DNA of 64,000 nucleotides from Trebouxia sp. TZW2008 (lineage: Eukaryota > Chlorophyta > Trebouxiophyceae > Trebouxiales > Trebouxiaceae). Positions 1 through 10,972 of the stretch are shown here, in pieces. Both the position numbers and the translations under genes were made by a program. Numbering within the stretch: the first letter of the stretch is position 1; the number at the start of each line of letters is the position of its first letter. The notes below the pieces were generated by a model. The model searched no databases, was not told the DNA's origin, and was given only the letters and a program-made list of their open reading frames with translations. The DNA is taken from NCBI GenBank assembly GCA_002118135.1, contig BDIU01000287.1:310001-374000 (forward strand), read 5' to 3'.

Positions 1-3000
1 TGGTCTAACATTCCTGCCCTTTTTTAATTGTGCTTGTGAAACTATACTTACTGGCAGCTTTGGCATATGTGCTAAGGTCACTCAGCTGCGTAAGCATCTT
101 GACATATGGGCTGGTATAATATTCCTGCCCTTTTGGATTGTGCTTTGGAGCTATACGTACAGGCAGATTTGGCATACATGCTAGGGTTATTGAGCTACAT
201 GAGACCACAGTAAACTCTCTTTGTAACTACTGCTTTGGTTGCCAAGAAATTTGTCCTTACATCAAACTATCCTTACTCAGAGGGACTGCTGCGTCAGAAT
301 GCAGTGATTGGTCACCAATAGTGTTGTCCTTAAATCAAGATTGTCCTTACATCGAGTGTCAAAGAGAGTTTAATGTATTGACAGGTGGGCTGGATCAACA
401 CCCTTGCCCTGTCATGTTTCTGTCTAACAGGGATGGGTGTAACATAGAGTTCAGCTTCACTGTGGCATATCACCTCAGCGAAAGCACTTTGCGCAACCAT
501 TTGCAGCAGCCTGACCACATCTTCCCTTTCTCTCCTTTCTTTCTTTTCATAACACGCTTTGATGATGGGTTTTCCAGCACAGACTGTTGGGCGCTGCAAC
601 ACCTGTGTGCTTATCTGTCGTGCCCTGTTATGCATCTGCTGCCGAACCCTTGTGTTGCAATGCTGCAGTCAAAGATCCTGAGCATACCCTGGGTTATCAG
701 AGGTTCTACGATGAAATCATAGATTCAGCCAAACAGGTATGCCTGATTTGGTTCTTGCTTCAACGCAGCCGTCAAAGTGTTTCTCCAAGATGCAAAAGGC
801 AAGCCACTTGATTTACTGTACACTGCTGTACGTGCTTGCCTTGCCTCGTGATACTTTTCATGAACATTCTGTAGCTGGATATTGTCAGCATCACATTTCC
901 AACGGACGCCACGCATCTCATCAATGTTGTGTTGCAAGCTGTTGTCCATATCACGTTTCCTAACAAGTTTCAGCTGTTGCTTGCAGACAAATCTTACGCT
1001 GATGGCCATTCCTGACAACGACGTGTATCTGCCTGACTTGCGAAAGAAACTAGAGCATCACATGACAGCGAACCTCAACCGTCTGCCACCAGAGATAGTC
1101 ACTGACCTTGATAGAGAGCTTCTCAGGCAGATGTGCAGTAGTGTCGATGGTGAGTCTGTCTGCCCCCGTGCATCTTTCACCTCATGCCTGCTAGGCTCTC
1201 TAGGCTCTACACGGCCTAGACCGTCACATGACAGGAACCCTTTTGAGCTTCTGCCAGCAGACAAGTCACCGATAATGACAGAGAGCTTCTCAAGCAGATA
1301 TGCAGTTGCATTGATGGTGAGTCTGCCTGCCCATGTGCACACATCACCTTATGCCTTCCAGGCTCTATAGGCTCTCAACACACTAGAGCATCACCTGACA
1401 GGAACTCTTGTGCCTTTGTCACCAATGATGGTCACTGAGAATGACAGAGAGCTTCTCAGGCAGGTGTGCAGTTCAACCCATGGCACATCTGCCTGCCCAT
1501 GTGCATCCATCACCTCATGCCTTTCAGGCTCTATAGGCTCTTCACATTTTAGACTGTCACATGACAGGAACCCTTGAGCTTCTGCCAGCAGACAAGTCAC
1601 CAATAATGACAGAGAGCTTCTCAAGCAGATATGCAGTTGCGTCGATGGTGAGTCTGTCTGCCCATGTACAGTCCTCACCTCATGTTTTCCAGGCTCTACA
1701 GGCTCTCAACACACTAGAGCATCACATGACAGAGAACACTAAGCTTCTGCCAACAGACAAAGTCAGTGATCCTGACTGAGACCTAGTGAAGCAGATGTGC
1801 ATGTCAGTTGATGGTACACCTGCCCGCCCATGCATCATATCATGCCTCCTAGGCACCATGACCCTGTCAGGTGCGTAAGATGCAATGATTCGTCTTCAAA
1901 CCATGCACACTCCTGCTACTTGGCACGTCTACATGGCACATCACACTAGCATCACTCACAGGCCTGCCCTTGTGCTGAGGATGTCATTGTGTATCGTCAT
2001 TGTTTGCATGCTTTCTCATGAGATTCTATGACCCTGTTGGGTGCATACAGAAGCAATGCACTGCCTCCAAACATTGTGCATGTCTGCCCTGTGACACACA
2101 GCTTGCACAGGATATCATCCCATCGTCACCCATACTGTTCACACAGCCCTAGTAAGATATGCTAGCAAGTGTAATCAGTGATCATTATTGTGGTGCATGG
2201 GAATGCTTAAAGGAAACAGGCATAACCAGGGGCAACTCCCATAACGCCAACACCAACCCCATGTTTGCAAGCCAGCTCAAGCTGAGGATCCACACGGAAG
2301 ATTGTGGTTTGTGTGGCGCGTGCGGGGGTCAACACTGCAGATTGTCATTTGTGTTGCGCCTGCAGGGAAATAGCTGAAGGAAACAGGCATAAGCAGGGGC
2401 AACTACTTCAAGGCCAACCCCAACCCCATGTTTGCAAGCCAGCTCAAGCTGAGGATCCACACGGAAGATTGTGGTTTGTGTTGCGCATGCGGGGGTCCAC
2501 TCTGCAGATTGTCATTTGTGTTGCGCCTGCAGGGAACTGGCTGAAGGAAACAGGCATAGCCAGGGGCCAATACCTTCTGGCTGACACCAGGATCATTTTT
2601 GCAGCCAATGCAAAGGGCGAGCTTGCAGCTCAAGGTGACATGCACTGCTTAGACAGGTTCTGGCCCATTTGTATGCAAAATCACCTGCCATTCCTGCACT
2701 TACTGTGCTGTTGGCTGGCTGTGCACACCATCACTTGCCATTTCTGCACTGGCTTTGCTTTCAGCTGGGTGTGCTTAGGAATCACCTGCCATATTTGTAC
2801 TGGCTGCAGTTTTGGCTGGTTGTAACATTTTTGCCTGTCATATCTACGCTTGCTGCATGTTCAGCTGGGTGTGCACAACATCACCTGCCACATCTGCCCT
2901 AGCTGTGCTTTTGGCTGCCTGTGCATATCACCACCTGTCGTATCTGCAGTAGCTCTACTTTTGGGTGGTTGTGCACAAAATCACCTGCCATATCTGTACT

Positions 3001-4367
3001 TGCGTTGTTAGCTGGGTGCACCATTCTGGCCTGTGTATGCAGCTTCTACAAATCTGTTGCAGGTTGGTTATGGCATGCAAGCATGACATCTTCAGCAGTG
3101 GGCAATGGGGCTCACACAATTTACCTTGCTCTTCATCAGCTTGTCCATAACATATACAGCAACTCCTCACAGACTTAAGCAAAATATGCTGATGCATACT
3201 GCACAGTAGTCATATCCCTTGATACTCAATTTTCCACTGCATTAATGCATATCAGTCACAACCCCTGACTTGACTTAAGTTTGCTTCGTCACTCAAGCAA
3301 GCAGTCAGCCAGTCAGCTAAACAGTCAGTCAGTTAGTGAGTGAGTCAGTCCGTCAGTTTGTTCATCAGCTAGCCATATGTTCAGTCAGTCAGTCAGTCAG
3401 TCAGTCGACCAATGGACAATGAAGCTTACTACCTGGCCTGACAATGAGCATGCATGTGTCTGTTGCAGCTATCCAGCCAGGTGAGGACGGGCTGGAGTTC
3501 ACTGCATGGATAGCAAGGAGTCCCCGCCTGACTCATGCGTTCTTCTCCTCATTCATTGGGCCCGATCCCATTGACGAACATGCGAAGCAGAACATTGGAG
3601 GAGGGGCTCTGTGGCTAGCCAGACACAAAAAGTATGCACCCTTTTGCTGTGCTACAAAGTGCTGCTTTGCTTGCCCGTTTTGCTGTGCTTTACAATGTGG
3701 TGTGACCTGCCTGTTTTGCTGTGTTTTACAATGCATGGCTTGCCTGCTGCACGGTGTTCAATTTTGGTACATGGCCTGCCTGTTTTGCTGAATATCACAG
3801 TGCTGCATGGCCTGCCTGTTACACTGTGTTTCACAGTGCTGCATGGTCAGCCTATTTTGCTGTAGTTAACACTGCTGCATGGGCTGCCTGGTTTGCAGTG
3901 TTTCAGTGCTCACGCTTTGGAGAAGAAGCTGTGCTTGCATGCAATGAGCTTTGGCCCATCAACTGCAGACTCACACTCTCACATTCGACTGTTTGTTGTT
4001 TTCCTGCAGGTTCCCACGAAATCAGAACTATATGATTCGGCCAGGTCTTGTCCCTCCAGGAGGACGGTCTATTGTTGATTACATTGTTGGGTATCTGCCG
4101 GCAAACTTCTCCGTAGTGAAAAAGCAACACAAGAATGACAGCATCCTGAATGCATTTGACCTTGACTTTGAAAAGGGTCCTAGCCAAGTTCTGAGCACCA
4201 AGATGACTTTCATATATGAGTGGAAACGGCACAACATCCGAGATAGGATGAGAGCAACAAGGCATCGTCTCAACAAGCGTGGAGGTTACATCAGAGGTCA
4301 TCGCTCAAAAGCAGAAAGGGAGAGAATGAAGGAAGAAAAAAGAATCAGAGAAAGCCAGAATGCCTAG
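1..4367 (+). CDS. Unrecognised conserved-looking protein, 3' part (5' end outside window)
   Basis: Four phase-consistent exons are visible: 669-736, 987-1149, 3469-3631 and 4010-4367 (stop TAG). Earlier exons must lie upstream of the window, because exon 669-736 enters in phase 1. The joined product reads FYDEIIDSAKQ, then DNDVYLPDLRKKLEHH and DRELLRQMCSSVD, then RSPRLTHAFFSSFIGPDPID, then RPGLVPPGGRSIVDYIVGYL. It ends in a strongly basic tail (RHRLNKRGGYIRGHRSKAER) of the kind seen in nucleic-acid or membrane-surface binding proteins. I do not recognise the family. Introns are very large and repeat-filled (1150-3468 and 3632-4009). The 3' region contains AATAAA near 4577. The reading frame, codon use and all three phase matches make a real gene likely; the function is unknown. 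Confidence 0.7.
8..200 (+). repeat. Tandem duplication, period about 110 bp, two copies
   Basis: The block beginning near position 8 (taacattcctgcccttt) recurs near 117 (taatattcctgcccttt), with the following 80 bases also matching (ctatactta/ctatacgta, ggcagctttggcatatg/ggcagatttggcatac). It lies in an intron of the first gene. Confidence 0.8.
221..365 (+). repeat. Dispersed repeat family R1, copy A
   Basis: About 145 bp starting tgtaactactgctttggtt and containing ttgtccttac three times and gaatgcagtgattgg. Related copies lie at 30623-30770 (same orientation) and 25914-26052 (inverted). All three are in introns. The copies begin near GTAAC and copy C ends near GTTAC, so a small non-autonomous element is possible, but no clear target duplication was seen. 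Confidence 0.75.
1055..1830 (+). repeat. Five-copy array of exon edge plus 5' splice site
   Basis: The 3' end of exon 987-1149 together with its donor is copied downstream about every 166 bp. The real donor is at 1150 (gatg|gtgagtc). Copies of the exon edge (gagagcttctc..gcagat) are followed by donor-like sites at 1317 and 1648 (both gatg|gtgagtctg), a destroyed one near 1481 (ggcaca), and one at 1814 (gatg|gtacac). Copies of the upstream part (actagagcatcac) precede each. The copies contain frameshifts and stops, so they are treated as intronic. Confidence 0.85.
2200..3010 (+). repeat. Two intronic tandem arrays
   Basis: At 2205-2560 a unit of about 165 bp (aggaaacaggcata..aggggc, then gaggatccacacggaagat) is present twice with a partial third copy. 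At 2660-3010 a unit of about 55-60 bp (aatcacctgccat, then ttggctggttgtgcac) recurs roughly six times. Both are inside the intron 1150-3468. No coding potential beyond repeat-derived open frames was seen. Confidence 0.75.
3295..3412 (+). repeat. Degenerate (AGTC)n microsatellite
   Basis: A run of cagtcagtcagt-type tetranucleotide repeats, imperfect in the first half and clean near 3383-3405. Intronic, just upstream of the exon starting at 3469. Confidence 0.9.
3640..3905 (+). repeat. Intronic tandem repeat, period about 36-60 bp
   Basis: Repeated units of the type gcctgcctgttttgctgtg followed by a tttacaatg-like segment fill most of intron 3632-4009, starting only a few bases after the donor. 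The real acceptor at 4009 is outside the array. Confidence 0.75.
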
Positions 4368-4857
4368 TCCACCTAATCAGAACGATTGGCTTGTTTGCCT
4401 TGCTGTCAATATGCTACCAGTGCATTCAGTCTGTCAAATGGTTCTTTTGACACTTGGAAAGCTTTGTGGTGGTTTTAGTGCAGACGGTGCAGCAAATCCT
4501 TCAGCACTTGAGTTCACTTGTCGACTAGCTGCTTTTAATTTAGTTGTGCCGTGGTTCACACAGCATGTACAACACAAATAAATCACAGGACGTCAAGCAC
4601 GAGCAGCGTGCGTCGTATGTACATATGTTTTACCCCATCTGGTAAACATGCGTGCAAAGCACACCTGATGCAAATTTCATTTGCTCAAACTACTTCTCAG
4701 TGTAGATACAGCAACATCAAAAGCAGATGTCAACACTTTACTCTGTGCGATTTCGAAACTGTGCGGCTTTTGCATCAGCTTAGTTTCGAGTTTTGCCACA
4801 GATGCTCTCATGCCCAAGCGGCCGTCGATTCTCAAATTCTGCTTGCCCATGTGAATG
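4368..4857. other. Tail-to-tail intergenic region
   Basis: 490 bp between the stop of the first gene (+) and the stop of TAF8 (-). It holds AATAAA near 4577. No TGTAA motif and no open frame with coding character were seen. Confidence 0.6.
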
Positions 4858-7800
4858 CTATTGGTTGAGTTTGAGTGCATCACTGCCCGCTGCCAAAATC
4901 TGCTCAGCATGCAACAAAGTAGGATCCCTCTTAGACTTTGCTTGTGTCAATGAACGACTGCCAGCTTGAACGCCTTCTAAGTCGCTATCGGGTGCAGCAA
5001 AAGCGTCTGGCACATCCCTGCAAAGGCATGCCACGTCAATTAATCATACAGAGCATCTGAAAGCACAAGAAGTAGGAGCAAAACAATGTGCTCAAGGCCA
5101 AAGCCTGTACATGTTTTGGCTTTGCAGTGATGTCAACACCAATAACAAATTACAGATGAGCGATGCGTCAACAATCCAATGATGTTGGAATCTATGTGGA
5201 AATTTCTCTGTATACACACAGAACGCCCTGCTCAGGTGTGAGTGGTGTTGCAGATACTCTCACGCCGAATGACCCTTGAGTCTCATACAGAATGCCCTGA
5301 ACAGGTCGAACATGGTATACACAAGTATGTATACAACTGTCCTTCTCTAAGCTAATGCTGCATCTGCAATGAAGCTGGTCAAGAGTGGACTTGATACCTT
5401 TGAAGTCTTGATGAAACTGCCTTCTGCTTGATGCTGTCTGTCAAGTGCAGACTGAAAGGCACAGCAGACCCTACAAATAATGGCCCTGCAGCTTGTCCAG
5501 GCTGTGACTCCCATCCACCAGCGCCTGCAGTGCAGACAATGACATCTGCACTATCTGCACCATCATAATCAGTTCTGCATGAACACTTGATTTTGCACCT
5601 ATGCAGTGTGATGGATTGCCTACTGGCGCCAACGACCTTGAAATTGAACAAATGAGTGAACTCTTCCATGTGCGTCCAGTTTTGCCTTCATGAGAATGAA
5701 GTGACAACTTATCTTGATGATGTCTGATGAAAGAAATGTGTATCATCAAGATGAGCTGTCCCTTGCTAGGAATGGTTATGATCCTTACTGACAGGTGCAG
5801 CGTCAAGTGATTGATGTGCAAATGCCATTGCAGACCTCTCACACAATTCCAAGAGGAATAGCAGTCTTGAAGTGGAACCACAAACGAGACATCGTCAGCT
5901 GTTGCCTCTTGTTGTGTTTCTTCTCAGTGCAGCTCCAACCGGGTGATATGTGTGGACATCAGCCCTGATGCAGCATGCACCATGACAGCTTGCTCATATG
6001 CTCAACAGTAACAAAGCGCCATCAGCAAATGCCAGCATTGCTGATGTGTCTTGCTGTTCAGCCAATGCAAGCAAAATGAGAGATGTGTTCACCTGGTGAT
6101 CTGGAAGCAGACTTCCAAATCATGCACTGACGAGCATGCTGTGAGAATTGGCCGAGATCGGTATTGCATGTTGCAGCAATTGTCCCCAAGCAATTGCGCT
6201 CCAAGAACCGTGTTAGTCTTGTGACACAGCTGATCTTTGCCAAAACCTAGGCGCTCACGTGCAATCTCAGCAAGGACTCTACAGGATTGGGCATGACGGG
6301 CACCAATCTTGACCATTATGATTTGTCTGATTGGAAATCCCCCACTCACCTGCAGCATCCTCAGTAACCCCTGCCATAGGCTCAGCCTCATCTTCGTCTT
6401 CATCGCCAAACTCATCACCAAAATGCGCATCTTGTTCAGGGAATGCAGCAGCAGTCGGCTGCAGGGCAGCTTCTGCTGGTGGAGCTGTTCTACCAGTATC
6501 CTCCCATAAGGGGGCAGCTAGAAAGGGGTTGGTGTGCTTTTGACGAGGGGGTGGGGGGCCCATGGTCGCGGGTAGCTTCAGGCTGGGAGGTGGCATGGAC
6601 CCAGGGGGGTGCCTGGGGGGTGGGGGTGGAGGCATAGACCTGTCATGCAACTTCACCAGGGACTTCTCAGCCTGCAGTTGCAGCCAACACACTGAATCAC
6701 AGTCAACAGGTTGTCTGATCTAAAGATAGCGTGAGCAGGTAGCAGCAACCTCAACGCGCACAGTTGAGTGCCACTGAGGAATCTGAAACTTGTCATGCAT
6801 TTGAGTAGAGCATCACTCGCATTGCCATGCTGAACTGAAACATGACACAAAGCACCACCAAATTGGGTGTTTTGCCCGATGGAACAGCAAGAAGGCAGCT
6901 CTGTACGCTCTGTGACAGTCAAGTGCAAAGACAAGCCACCGCAGGCTATACAATAACGTGAGCTTGAAGCTTGCCTGTCGCCGCGCCTTGTCAGCAGCCA
7001 GGCGCTGCTGCCGTGGGTCCTGCTCATGCCCAGCATAAGCAGCTGTCTGTATATACCTATTCACAGCACAAAGGAGATGTTTGTGATGTCAGACGAATAC
7101 TGCTGCTCCCAACCAGACCAGGGGTCAAGGTACTGCAGCCAGTGACGCAACAGCTTTAGCAACATGCCTGATGCCTCAATGCAGGAATGCAGTCATGCTT
7201 AGACAGGGGGTCAAAGCTATATAATAAGTAAAGTAAGAGCTTTGCACGCCTTCTTGGTGCCTCAACCTAGAGGTGCATCTAGGTCTTGCAAACCCAGCGT
7301 GCATGCCCGCGAACACTGAGTTGCCAGGCATGCAGAGCAACTCTCACGTGTGTTTGTCTGGGAAAGCTGGAAGGAATGCTGGGATGTGGGCTGGAGGTGT
7401 CTGCAGGTCACAGCGCAATTTGCACTGACCGTAATGCAATTGACAGGATTGCAGCAAGTCGTTGCTGTTTTGAGCTTTGACAACAACATACCTCCTGCTT
7501 GTCAGCAAAAGTTGGTGCAAGATGCGGTCGTTTGCTAACAGGATATTGGGGCAAGGGGTGCGCAAAGGGAACCTCTTGCTGCAACAGCATGTAGCCATGT
7601 TTGTCAACTTTTGCAAAGACTGAAGAAATTGTGGTATAGCAGCAAGAGCTATTTTGATTATGCTTACCCCTGCCTCCGTGTATGATTTCAGCTGATTTAG
7701 GTTAACTCCCATGTCGTCAAAGGTAAGCAACTACAGTGCAGCATGTACAGGCTTGAGCGCATGCTCTGCCGATACTGAGGTCCACGATGTGGTCGACTCA

Positions 7801-7999
7801 CAAGATCATTGATGTTGCAGTCCGTTCGGCCCGCTAGCTCGGCGTATGAGTGTGAAGCTGACCCGAGCTGAGCGATGTAGCGCAGCATTAGGTCAGCTAA
7901 TACGTCTACTGCAGATTCATGCACCGCGTGAAAGCCGGCACCTTCGGCCAACTGTCCCACGACGATCTTTGAGATGTGTCGGGAGTAGCTTTCGGCCAT
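4858..7999 (-). CDS. TAF8: TFIID subunit TAF8 homologue
   Basis: Nine phase-consistent exons: 7802-7999, 7668-7730, 7492-7578, 7348-7400, 6975-7056, 6350-6671, 5843-5898, 5475-5524 and 4858-5017; 356 residues. Residues 1-75 form a histone-fold (bromodomain-associated, BTP) domain, with ESYSRHISKIVVGQL, AELAGRTDCNINDL and TFDDMGVNL. Next comes the TAF8 C-terminal signature, EVPFAHPLPQYPVSKRP and then PAHIPAFLPAFPDKHTY. A basic helix, a proline-rich stretch, NPFLAAPLW and an acidic segment follow. In TFIID, TAF8 pairs its histone fold with TAF10 and bridges to TAF2. The start is the first ATG after an in-frame stop. The intron between exons 5 and 6 has a GC donor. The last three exons are joined by phase only and are less certain. 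The gene diverges from the BAR gene with 276 bp between start codons. Confidence 0.9.
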
Positions 8000-8275
8000 T
8001 TGCCGTATCAACGCTGTGCTATCTGGTGATCAACCGTGAACGTACTTCCACTGGTTGTACATGGCAATTGCCTAGAGGCGCGCGCAGATCAGCAACAGGA
8101 GCACTGCGATCAGGTTTGCGACGGGTGTCATGCACAAGAGTTTGATGAACGTCGTGCTTTGCTTGAGTGAGGAGTCGCGCGTTTCGCTTTGGCGTTAAAA
8201 TTCGTCGTGGTTTTCAAAATCCGTAGCTAATGCTTCCCGACTTGCGGGTAGTTGACTGTGCAATTTGCGGGCACG
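8000..8275. promoter_or_regulatory. Bidirectional promoter region TAF8 / BAR gene
   Basis: 276 bp between two divergent start codons. No TATA box is obvious. The region is slightly richer in CpG (gcgcgcag, gtcgcgcg) than the flanking introns. The promoter call rests on position only. Confidence 0.5.
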
Positions 8276-9852
8276 ATGGGGATGTTTGGGAGGTTTCGTG
8301 AGAAGGCATGTACTTGCTTGCTCGTCACATTTGACGTGGTTCATGATTATCTGTCTGACATTTTGTGACCTGCAGGTCTCAGAAGTAGGCCATCCTGGCC
8401 ATTTCAAAGCTACCAGCAACGAACGCGTCAACTTGATGTACAAGGAAGCCTCGGAATTTGCACGCAGACTTGAGAAATGCTCGAGACAAATCAAAGCTGT
8501 CGAAGCAGCAACAGCAGGTACTTTCTGGTGAGAAACACTTGCTGTACAGATCAGAACTATGCAATGCCGGCAACATGGTTCTGCAATCCACATGCGCCAG
8601 CTCAAACCCTTCCTGTTAGGTTTCAACCTTGTTTCAATCAACATATCTTTACGTTCACACCCATTCTCCATGCTTGCAGCAATGCTTCTTTGCACAGAGG
8701 ACACTCTGTCAAGGCCACTGCCACATGTCTATCAGATTGATGACAGCAATCAGCTTGCGCCTGTTGTAATCCCAGAAGCTGCTCAGCAGGCAGCAGCAAC
8801 AGCAGCAGGCAATGACATTGGGGCTTTGCATGATGTGCGAGTCAAGGAGCTCAGAATCATTGCACAACAGCAGGTACAAAATAACCCTGAGCAGAGAGCT
8901 CTTACATTGCCTCTCTGAGCCCGTTTTTCCAATCTGTACAGACTATTGTGTGTGTCCAACAGATGAGCATATCAGCTTGTGCCAGACATGACAAATGTCA
9001 TCATATGTATGCATGCTGCAGGGCCAAAAGATGCAAGTGACTGTGCTGAACCCACTGAACCAATGGCTGACAGTGTACAAGTCTTTTTCTGGACGGATCA
9101 AGACCCTAGAGAGCCGTCGATTAGGTACAGCAGAACTCTTGGAGTTTCCCTTTTGAGTCACACATGGTATTGTGCAGCTACGAGGGTTGCATTTGTCTTT
9201 CACAGCTATGTGTCATTTGCTGAGGTCTGCCTCCAAAGAGTTTCAAGATGCAACTTGAGAACATGCATCTTGGCTGTGCAGAGTTTGATGCAGAAAGACG
9301 TGCATTCAGCAAGCTAGATCTTAAGCGAGTAAGGCAACAGCAAGCCCAAGATAGAGTAGAGGCTGACTTGATGGCCAAAATGGAAAGCAAAGATGCTACC
9401 CTGTCAGGTATTTCGTGTACAGTACCTGCTCATTTGCTGTCTTGAGCATGGCATTGCCAATTGCTACTGTCGCAGTCTGGATCATGCTCCGCTGATGCTC
9501 AACCACGCTTGTCCCAGACAGCCAATCTGCTGAATAGTTGCTAAAATGACTGCCATTGACCAGAACAGTGGTCATGCACAGTATGAGTCTTGCGCCAGAT
9601 TGACTTGCATGCCTTTTTGCAATACTGATGACAGTGAGAGCAGTAATGATGATAACTGAGCTGCCATCTGCATGCCATCTCAACAAGCATGCTATCTTGT
9701 ATGGTGCAGCCAGACGCACGGAATACCAAGGATATGAGAGAGAAGTCTTTGAGAGTCTTGCATCATTGGTCAAAGATGCGGCATCACTCAGGGTCTATCT
9801 GGCAGCTGCCATGCGCGTGGAAGCAGAGACTTTTAACAGAGCCACAATCTGA
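8276..9852 (+). CDS. BAR-domain protein, BIN3/Hob3-like, without SH3
   Basis: Six exons: 8276-8305, 8376-8517, 8680-8873, 9022-9124, 9282-9407 and 9710-9852; 245 residues, close to BIN3 length. The N-terminus MGMFGRFREK resembles an amphipathic membrane-inserting helix. The rest is helical with BAR-type landmarks: RRLEKCSRQIKAVEAA, VLNPLNQWLTVYKSFSGRI, then ESRRLEFDAERRAFSKLDLK (the R-x-D-a-x-R region of the fold), and a last helix with SLVKDAASLRVYLAAAMRVE. No SH3 domain follows. BAR dimers bend membranes in endocytosis and trafficking. The first intron uses a GC donor (aag|gcatgt). An Ala/Gln-rich loop (about residues 85-105) interrupts the fold. Family membership is inferred from pattern, not from alignment. 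Confidence 0.85.
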
Positions 9853-10972
9853 TCAATGCCAAAATGCCAAGTCAGCATTTTTTACAGCCGAGAGTGCCAG
9901 TTTGTCACCGCTAGGCTTGCTGATGCCCATACTCCGAAACAACATGATGCTTCCGCCTTTGATGCCAAGTTCATTCCATGACTTGCGAGGAGCAATGAAT
10001 GCCGCAGTTGAAGTAAGCCACCCGTCAAGTATGCGCAGCTTTGGTGTCGACATGTCTGAGAGTAAGCACGGTTTGTTAGCTTGTTTAGGACTGTTGGGCT
10101 GTAGCTACAATGTGTATCTAGCTGTAGATGGGCTGGTGAATGAAAACCTTGTATACCATTGACAGTGTAGTGCGTAATCCTTTCTGTTACTGCAGCAGCC
10201 ATGCATCACAGCCTATGATCACAACAGTACCTGAAAAACAGAGTCCCGCAGCAGATGTAATACATTTAAATTTGCAGTGCAAAGTCTGCATGCAAATGTT
10301 ACAGCCACGACACAGCTGAGGAGCAAAAGTCAGCGTGAAACAGGGTGATTGCCTGTCTACTCAGCTGTTCGAAATGCCCCTATCACAGGTCAGCAGACGC
10401 TGCAGTTTAGAAAGTCTGCAGGCCAAATAGACCGTACTTGACGATAGCATCTAATCTATGGGTTCAGTCTTGTCACTACTTTCTGATGCTGATCATTCAA
10501 CAGGAAATTTCACTTTAAAGCTTGATGGAATGTATCATGTGAGACAAGGCTTTGATGCCTGCAATGCACAGCAACTATGGCTCCCTCGTGCAACAAACAA
10601 TCAGGCTGCAACATGACGCACATTTCATGTACAAATTTGCAAAATTGCACTGACAGCTTTTCTGTGGCGTTTCTTTCGCTGCTACGACCAGTTCCGTTAC
10701 TGTTTGTTGAGCTCCACATACTGTTCCAAAGCGCATTTCGCGTCATTGCGTTCATCACACACGGTGCTGCATTGCCGCAATCACTTTCACCACATCGGTC
10801 CACTGATCTGAACATGTGTTCAGAGGTGCACTTCTCCACACAGCTCACTGTGTTTGTCACCGAAGTTTGACTGAAGCGACGGAACGCAAGCCAGTTCAGT
10901 ACTTACAGGCATGTCCCAGCACCTGAGAATGCCGCACTGACTGCTGTCAGCACTCAAGTACAGCAACAAGAC
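9853..10972. other. Intergenic, no gene seen
   Basis: 1.1 kb between the BAR stop and the CEP41 start. A TGTAAT motif near 10255 is a plausible poly(A) signal for the BAR gene. Open frames present (for example 10577-10870) look random on both strands. Confidence 0.5.

Noticed and set aside
138..722. Plus-strand ORF of 194 codons
   Set aside because: It spans repeat R1 and crosses the acceptor at 668; only the part after 669 is coding, and in a different frame that fits the next exon.
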